The notes under the pieces were generated by a model. It worked only from the letters and a program-made list of their open reading frames with translations, was not told the origin of the DNA and made no database searches. DNA of 16,089 bases. Source: Dechloromonas sp. UBA6271. GTDB lineage: Bacteria > Pseudomonadota > Gammaproteobacteria > Burkholderiales > Rhodocyclaceae. Location of the stretch: assembly GCA_002440665.1 (NCBI GenBank), contig DJUX01000063.1, forward strand, positions 1 through 16,089. The letters are read 5' to 3'. Below are positions 12,949 to 16,089 of this stretch, piece after piece (position 1 is the stretch's first letter; every line of letters starts with the position of its first letter). A program made the translations under genes and the position numbers.

Positions 12949-14757
12949 ATGCGCCACAGCACCGCCCTCCCCAAGCCACCTGCCGGCGTACCGGTGCCGG
13001 AAAGCCACATGTGGCTGACGCTGCGCATGCTGCTGCCGTATCTCTGGAACTATCGCCTGCGCGTGCTGGCCGCGCTGGGCTGCCTGTTCGCTGCCAAGGT
13101 CGCCAACGTCACGGTACCCATCGTCTTCAAGAACATGATCGATGGCCTCTCGGCCAGCGAGCAGGCCCTGGCCTTGCCGGTACTGTTGCTCGTCCTCTAC
13201 GGTGCGCTGCGCTTTTCGACCGCCCTGTTCACCGAACTGCGGGAATTCCTCTTTGCCCGCGTGACGCAGCGCGCCGTCCGCCAGGTCGCGCTCGAAGTCT
13301 TCCGCCACCTGCACGCCCTGAGCCTGCGCTTTCATCTCGAACGACAGACCGGCGGCGTCTCGCGCGACATCGAGCGTGGCACCCGCTCGATCTCCAGCCT
13401 GATTTCCTACACGCTCTACTCGATTCTGCCGACACTGGTCGAAATCGGCCTCGTGCTGGGCATCCTGTTCGTCAAATACGACCTCGGATTCGTCCTCATC
13501 ACCGTCGTTTCGCTGGTCAGCTACATCGTCTATACGGTCAAGGTCAGCAACTGGCGCATCGACATCCGCCGCGCCGTCAATGAAAACGACTCCGCCGCCA
13601 ATACGCGCGCCATCGACAGCCTGCTCAACTACGAGACGGTCAAATACTTCAACAACGAGGCCTACGAGGCGCGGCGTTACGACGAGCAAATGCTCAAGTG
13701 GGAAGATGCAGCGACGCGCAGCCAGACCACGCTCTCGGCGCTCAACCTCGGCCAGCAGGCGATCATCGCGCTGGGCGTCACGGCGATGATGTGGCGTGCC
13801 GCCAACGGCGTGGTCGAAGGCCACATGACCATCGGCGACCTGGTGCTGGTCAATGCCTTCCTGATCCAGCTCTACATCCCGCTCAATTTCCTCGGCGTCG
13901 TCTATCGCGAGATCCGCCAGGCCCTGACCGACATCGAGCGCATGTTTAACCTGCTCAAGGAGCACCGCGAGATTGCCGACGCGCCGGATGCCCGCGATCT
14001 GCCGACAGGGCCGCTGCAAGTGAATTTCGCTGCGGTCGACTTCGCCTACGATCCGGACAGGGAGATTCTCAGGAACCTCGATTTCGCCATTGCCGCCGGC
14101 AAGACGGTTGCCGTCGTCGGCCATTCGGGGGCCGGCAAATCCACCCTCGCCCGCCTGCTGTTCCGCTTCTACGACGTCACCGGCGGCGCCATCCGGATCA
14201 ACGGCCACGATCTGCGCAAGCTCAAGCAGAACAGCCTGCGCGCGGCAATCGGTATCGTCCCGCAGGATACCGTGCTGTTCAACGACTCGATCTTCTACAA
14301 TATCAACTACGGGCGCCCCGACGCCAGCCGTGAGGAAGTCTTTGCCGCCGCCCGCGCCGCCCAACTACATGACTTCATCGAGTCGCTGCCGCAGAAATAC
14401 GAGACGCGCGTCGGCGAACGCGGACTCAAGCTGTCCGGTGGCGAAAAGCAGCGGGTCGCCATTGCCCGCGCGCTGCTCAAGAATCCGCCCATCCTGATTT
14501 TCGACGAGGCGACGTCGGCGCTCGACTCGGCGACTGAGCGGGCCATTCAGGAGCAACTGGAACTCGCCGCCATCGGCCGCACGACGCTGATCATCGCCCA
14601 CCGCCTGTCAACGGTCATGAATGCCGACGAGATTCTCGTCATGCAGGGCGGCCATGTCATCGAGCGCGGCACACACGCAGCGCTGCTCGATGCCGATGGC
14701 GCCTATGCGCAGATGTGGACCCTGCAGCAACAGGAGCAGGCCGGCGAAAATGCGTGA
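12949..14757 (+). CDS. Atm1/HMT1-type ABC exporter (membrane and ATPase domains fused)
   Basis: This is a half-transporter of the Atm1 class, which in bacteria and mitochondria exports glutathione-related or heavy-metal conjugates; it should work as a homodimer in the inner membrane. The 602 residues comprise a transmembrane domain (about 28-335, several hydrophobic helices) and an ATPase domain (about 355-595). The class signature NTRAIDSLLNYETVKYFNNE is at 218-237. Walker A GHSGAGKS is at 391-398, the Q-loop Gln at 439, signature LSGGEKQR at 495-502, Walker B ILIFDE at 515-520 and the H-loop His at 551. All are intact. AAGG about 10 bases upstream may serve as ribosome-binding site. The gene is divergent from the thioesterase. 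The cargo cannot be fixed from sequence. Confidence 0.94.
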   Translation: MRHSTALPKPPAGVPVPESHMWLTLRMLLPYLWNYRLRVLAALGCLFAAKVANVTVPIVFKNMIDGLSASEQALALPVLLLVLYGALRFSTALFTELREFLFARVTQRAVRQVALEVFRHLHALSLRFHLERQTGGVSRDIERGTRSISSLISYTLYSILPTLVEIGLVLGILFVKYDLGFVLITVVSLVSYIVYTVKVSNWRIDIRRAVNENDSAANTRAIDSLLNYETVKYFNNEAYEARRYDEQMLKWEDAATRSQTTLSALNLGQQAIIALGVTAMMWRAANGVVEGHMTIGDLVLVNAFLIQLYIPLNFLGVVYREIRQALTDIERMFNLLKEHREIADAPDARDLPTGPLQVNFAAVDFAYDPDREILRNLDFAIAAGKTVAVVGHSGAGKSTLARLLFRFYDVTGGAIRINGHDLRKLKQNSLRAAIGIVPQDTVLFNDSIFYNINYGRPDASREEVFAAARAAQLHDFIESLPQKYETRVGERGLKLSGGEKQRVAIARALLKNPPILIFDEATSALDSATERAIQEQLELAAIGRTTLIIAHRLSTVMNADEILVMQGGHVIERGTHAALLDADGAYAQMWTLQQQEQAGENA

Positions 14758-14765
14758 CTTTCTTC

Positions 14766-14771
14766 TATACT
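14766..14771 (+). promoter_or_regulatory. Candidate -10 box before the receiver-HATPase gene
   Basis: TATACT followed by GGC lies just after the ABC exporter stop codon, with about 100 bases of leader to the next gene. The rest of this 14758-14859 gap shows nothing clear. The -35 position is poor. Confidence 0.3.
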
Positions 14772-14877
14772 GGCCGCAACGCTCACTTGACCCCCCGTAC
14801 CTGCCGGTAGCACCGGATGACAACTTCAGCAATCGCCCATCAGCCCTTGCATCCAGCGAATGCACCTTGAAATCGAG

Positions 14878-15783
14878 ATGACCGACGCGCACCTCCTTCT
14901 GGTCGACAGCGACTCACACAGCCGCGACACCCTTGTCGGCTATTTCCAGAGCGAAACTGGCATCACCTTCCACACGGTGTGCAAACCGCAAGAAGCCTGG
15001 GTGGTCCTGCAGGACCGTGCCGAGCGGTTCGACCTGATGATCCTCGATTGCCTGATGCCGGAACGCGGCGGCCTCGATCTGCTGTACCGGATCAGGGGCG
15101 ACCAGCGCCTGGCCGAAATCCCGATCGTCCTGCAGACGCCGACGCCACCCACCGCCGACCAGATGCACGACGGCGCCGCGGCCGGGGCCTACCATTACCT
15201 GACGGTACCCGCCCAGCACGATGCGGTGCTGTCCATCGTCCATGCGGCGCTGACCAAGTCCTCGTTCCGCAATGCCCTGCGCCGGGAATTGAGGAATCAG
15301 CCCGGCAACCCTCGGCAACTCGATACCTGCGAATTTTCCATACGCACACTGGAAGAGGCCGGCGAACTCGCGACGCTGATCGCCCGGGCCTGCCCGAATG
15401 CCGATGCCGCGCTGTTCGGCATCTCGGAATTGCTGGTCAACGGCGTCGAGCACGGCAACCTGGGCCTGTCCTACGAGGAAAAATCGCAATTGGCGCTGGA
15501 TAACTGCTGGAAAAGCGAGGTCGACAGGCGCAGCGCGCTGCCCGACAACCTGGGCAAACGCGTCCGCCTCAGCTTTCGCCGGGAACCGGAGCGGATCACT
15601 TTGCGCATCGCCGACGAAGGCCGGGGATTTGCCTGGCGGAATTATCTGGAACTTGATCCGCGCCGCGCCTGCGACCCGAACGGACGCGGCATTGCGCTGG
15701 CCAGAATGTTAAGCTTCAGCAGCATTCATTATGAGGGCTGCGGCAACGTCGCCGTAGCCACCATCGTACCGGCCAGCAACTGA
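14878..15783 (+). CDS. Receiver domain fused to an RsbW-like HATPase, non-canonical response regulator
   Basis: The product has an N-terminal receiver domain and a C-terminal ATP-binding domain of the anti-sigma/HATPase_c type. Counting from a possible earlier ATG at 14860, acidic residues are Asp16/Asp18, the phospho-acceptor is Asp63 (LMILDCLMPE) and the threonine site is in LQT (91-93). The usual KP after the last strand reads VP (YLTVP), so the invariant Lys is missing. The HATPase part has the N-box ELLVNGVEHGN at 190-200, DEGRGF at 252-257 and NGRGIAL at 274-280. There is no dimerisation/His box or transmembrane segment, so it is not an ordinary sensor kinase. Such proteins may act as regulated anti-sigma or anti-anti-sigma partners (inference). 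The start at 14878 puts the receiver strand close to the N-terminus; 14860 adds six residues and cannot be excluded. Confidence 0.85.
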   Translation: MTDAHLLLVDSDSHSRDTLVGYFQSETGITFHTVCKPQEAWVVLQDRAERFDLMILDCLMPERGGLDLLYRIRGDQRLAEIPIVLQTPTPPTADQMHDGAAAGAYHYLTVPAQHDAVLSIVHAALTKSSFRNALRRELRNQPGNPRQLDTCEFSIRTLEEAGELATLIARACPNADAALFGISELLVNGVEHGNLGLSYEEKSQLALDNCWKSEVDRRSALPDNLGKRVRLSFRREPERITLRIADEGRGFAWRNYLELDPRRACDPNGRGIALARMLSFSSIHYEGCGNVAVATIVPASN

Positions 15784-15839
15784 AGTTCCTCAACGATCGT
15801 CGAAAACAGTTTCACCACAACCAACCCAGGAGAAACCCC

Positions 15840-16089
15840 ATGCTACTGACCAGACTCGCTTCGGCCGCCCTGATCGCCGCGGCCTTCGCCGCCACTCCCG
15901 CTACGGCCCAGGAGTCGCCCACGCTGAAAAAGGTTAAGGACACCGGCAGCATCACCCTGGGCCACCGCGAATCCTCGATTCCCTTCTCCTACTACAACGA
16001 CCAGCAGCAAGTCATCGGCTACTCGCAGGAACTCATGCTCAAGGCCGTCGACGGCGTTAAGGAGCAGCTCAAGCTGGCCAAGCTCGACA
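15840..16089 (+). CDS. gltI: Glutamate/aspartate ABC transporter periplasmic binding protein, GltI-like, 5' part
   Basis: The gene starts at the ATG at 15840 and runs off the window; 83 codons are visible. AGGAGA at 15828-15833 is a strong ribosome-binding site. A signal peptide covers about 1-23 (LLTRLASAALIAAAFAATPA, ending ATA before Gln). The mature start has the segment GHRESSIPFSYYNDQQQVIG followed by YSQEL, which closely resembles E. coli GltI, the binding protein for glutamate and aspartate uptake. Permease and ATPase genes (gltJKL) would be expected downstream, outside the window. Confidence 0.9.
   Translation, partial: MLLTRLASAALIAAAFAATPATAQESPTLKKVKDTGSITLGHRESSIPFSYYNDQQQVIGYSQELMLKAVDGVKEQLKLAKLD

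Noticed and set aside
12682..14364. Long minus-strand open frame over the ABC exporter and the thioesterase (560 codons)
   Set aside because: Shadow of two well-supported genes; no domain is recognisable.
14750..14881. Small open frame between the exporter and receiver-HATPase genes
   Set aside because: Continuation of an out-of-frame shadow of the exporter, with no ribosome-binding site or recognisable content.

Overview
The window is high-GC DNA (about 70% in a counted ordinary block, 5101-5160). It is densely packed and carries housekeeping genes of a proteobacterial type: RecG, RidA, a YciA-type acyl-CoA thioesterase, a FadL-type porin, an Atm1-type ABC exporter and a GltI-type binding protein. 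Together these suggest a betaproteobacterium, probably near Rhodocyclales (Dechloromonas/Azonexus/Azospira-like). That placement is inferred from protein flavour, not from a marker gene. There are no rRNA, tRNA, CRISPR or IS features, and no gene-free stretch longer than about 150 bases.

Region 1 (1-5939) is a type I restriction-modification locus in the order hsdR (only the C-terminal part visible) - fic - hsdM - hsdS. A 145-bp AT-rich gap full of direct and inverted repeats separates hsdR from fic. Then fic/hsdM, hsdM/hsdS and hsdS/SGNH-hydrolase each overlap by an ATGA tetranucleotide, so a class II Fic AMP-transferase with a C-terminal winged-helix-like tail appears translationally coupled to the modification and specificity subunits. 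HsdS is a mosaic: two conserved GC-rich repeats alternate with two AT-rich target-recognition domains (TRDs). A 28-nt perfect in-frame repeat follows each TRD.

Region 2 (5936-8295) holds an SGNH/GDSL hydrolase (probable lipoprotein), an alpha/beta hydrolase and a type II toxin-antitoxin pair (RHH-like antitoxin, RelE/ParE toxin) with a recognisable promoter and operator-like repeats. A 32-nt dispersed repeat lies on both sides of the alpha/beta hydrolase gene.

Region 3 (8347-12862) is mostly on the minus strand. ridA and recG form a pair, divergent from a small TPR gene. An acyl-CoA thioesterase and a FadL-family outer-membrane channel form another minus-strand pair, plausibly linked by fatty-acid uptake and acyl-CoA turnover.

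Region 4 (12949-16089) is on the plus strand: an Atm1-type ABC exporter, a receiver-HATPase fusion lacking the usual receiver lysine, and the beginning of a glutamate/aspartate ABC transporter binding protein that runs off the window.

The most unusual region is the hsdR-fic-hsdM-hsdS locus: the Fic protein embedded in the operon, the elaborate repeats before it, and an in-frame stop at the very left edge of hsdR.
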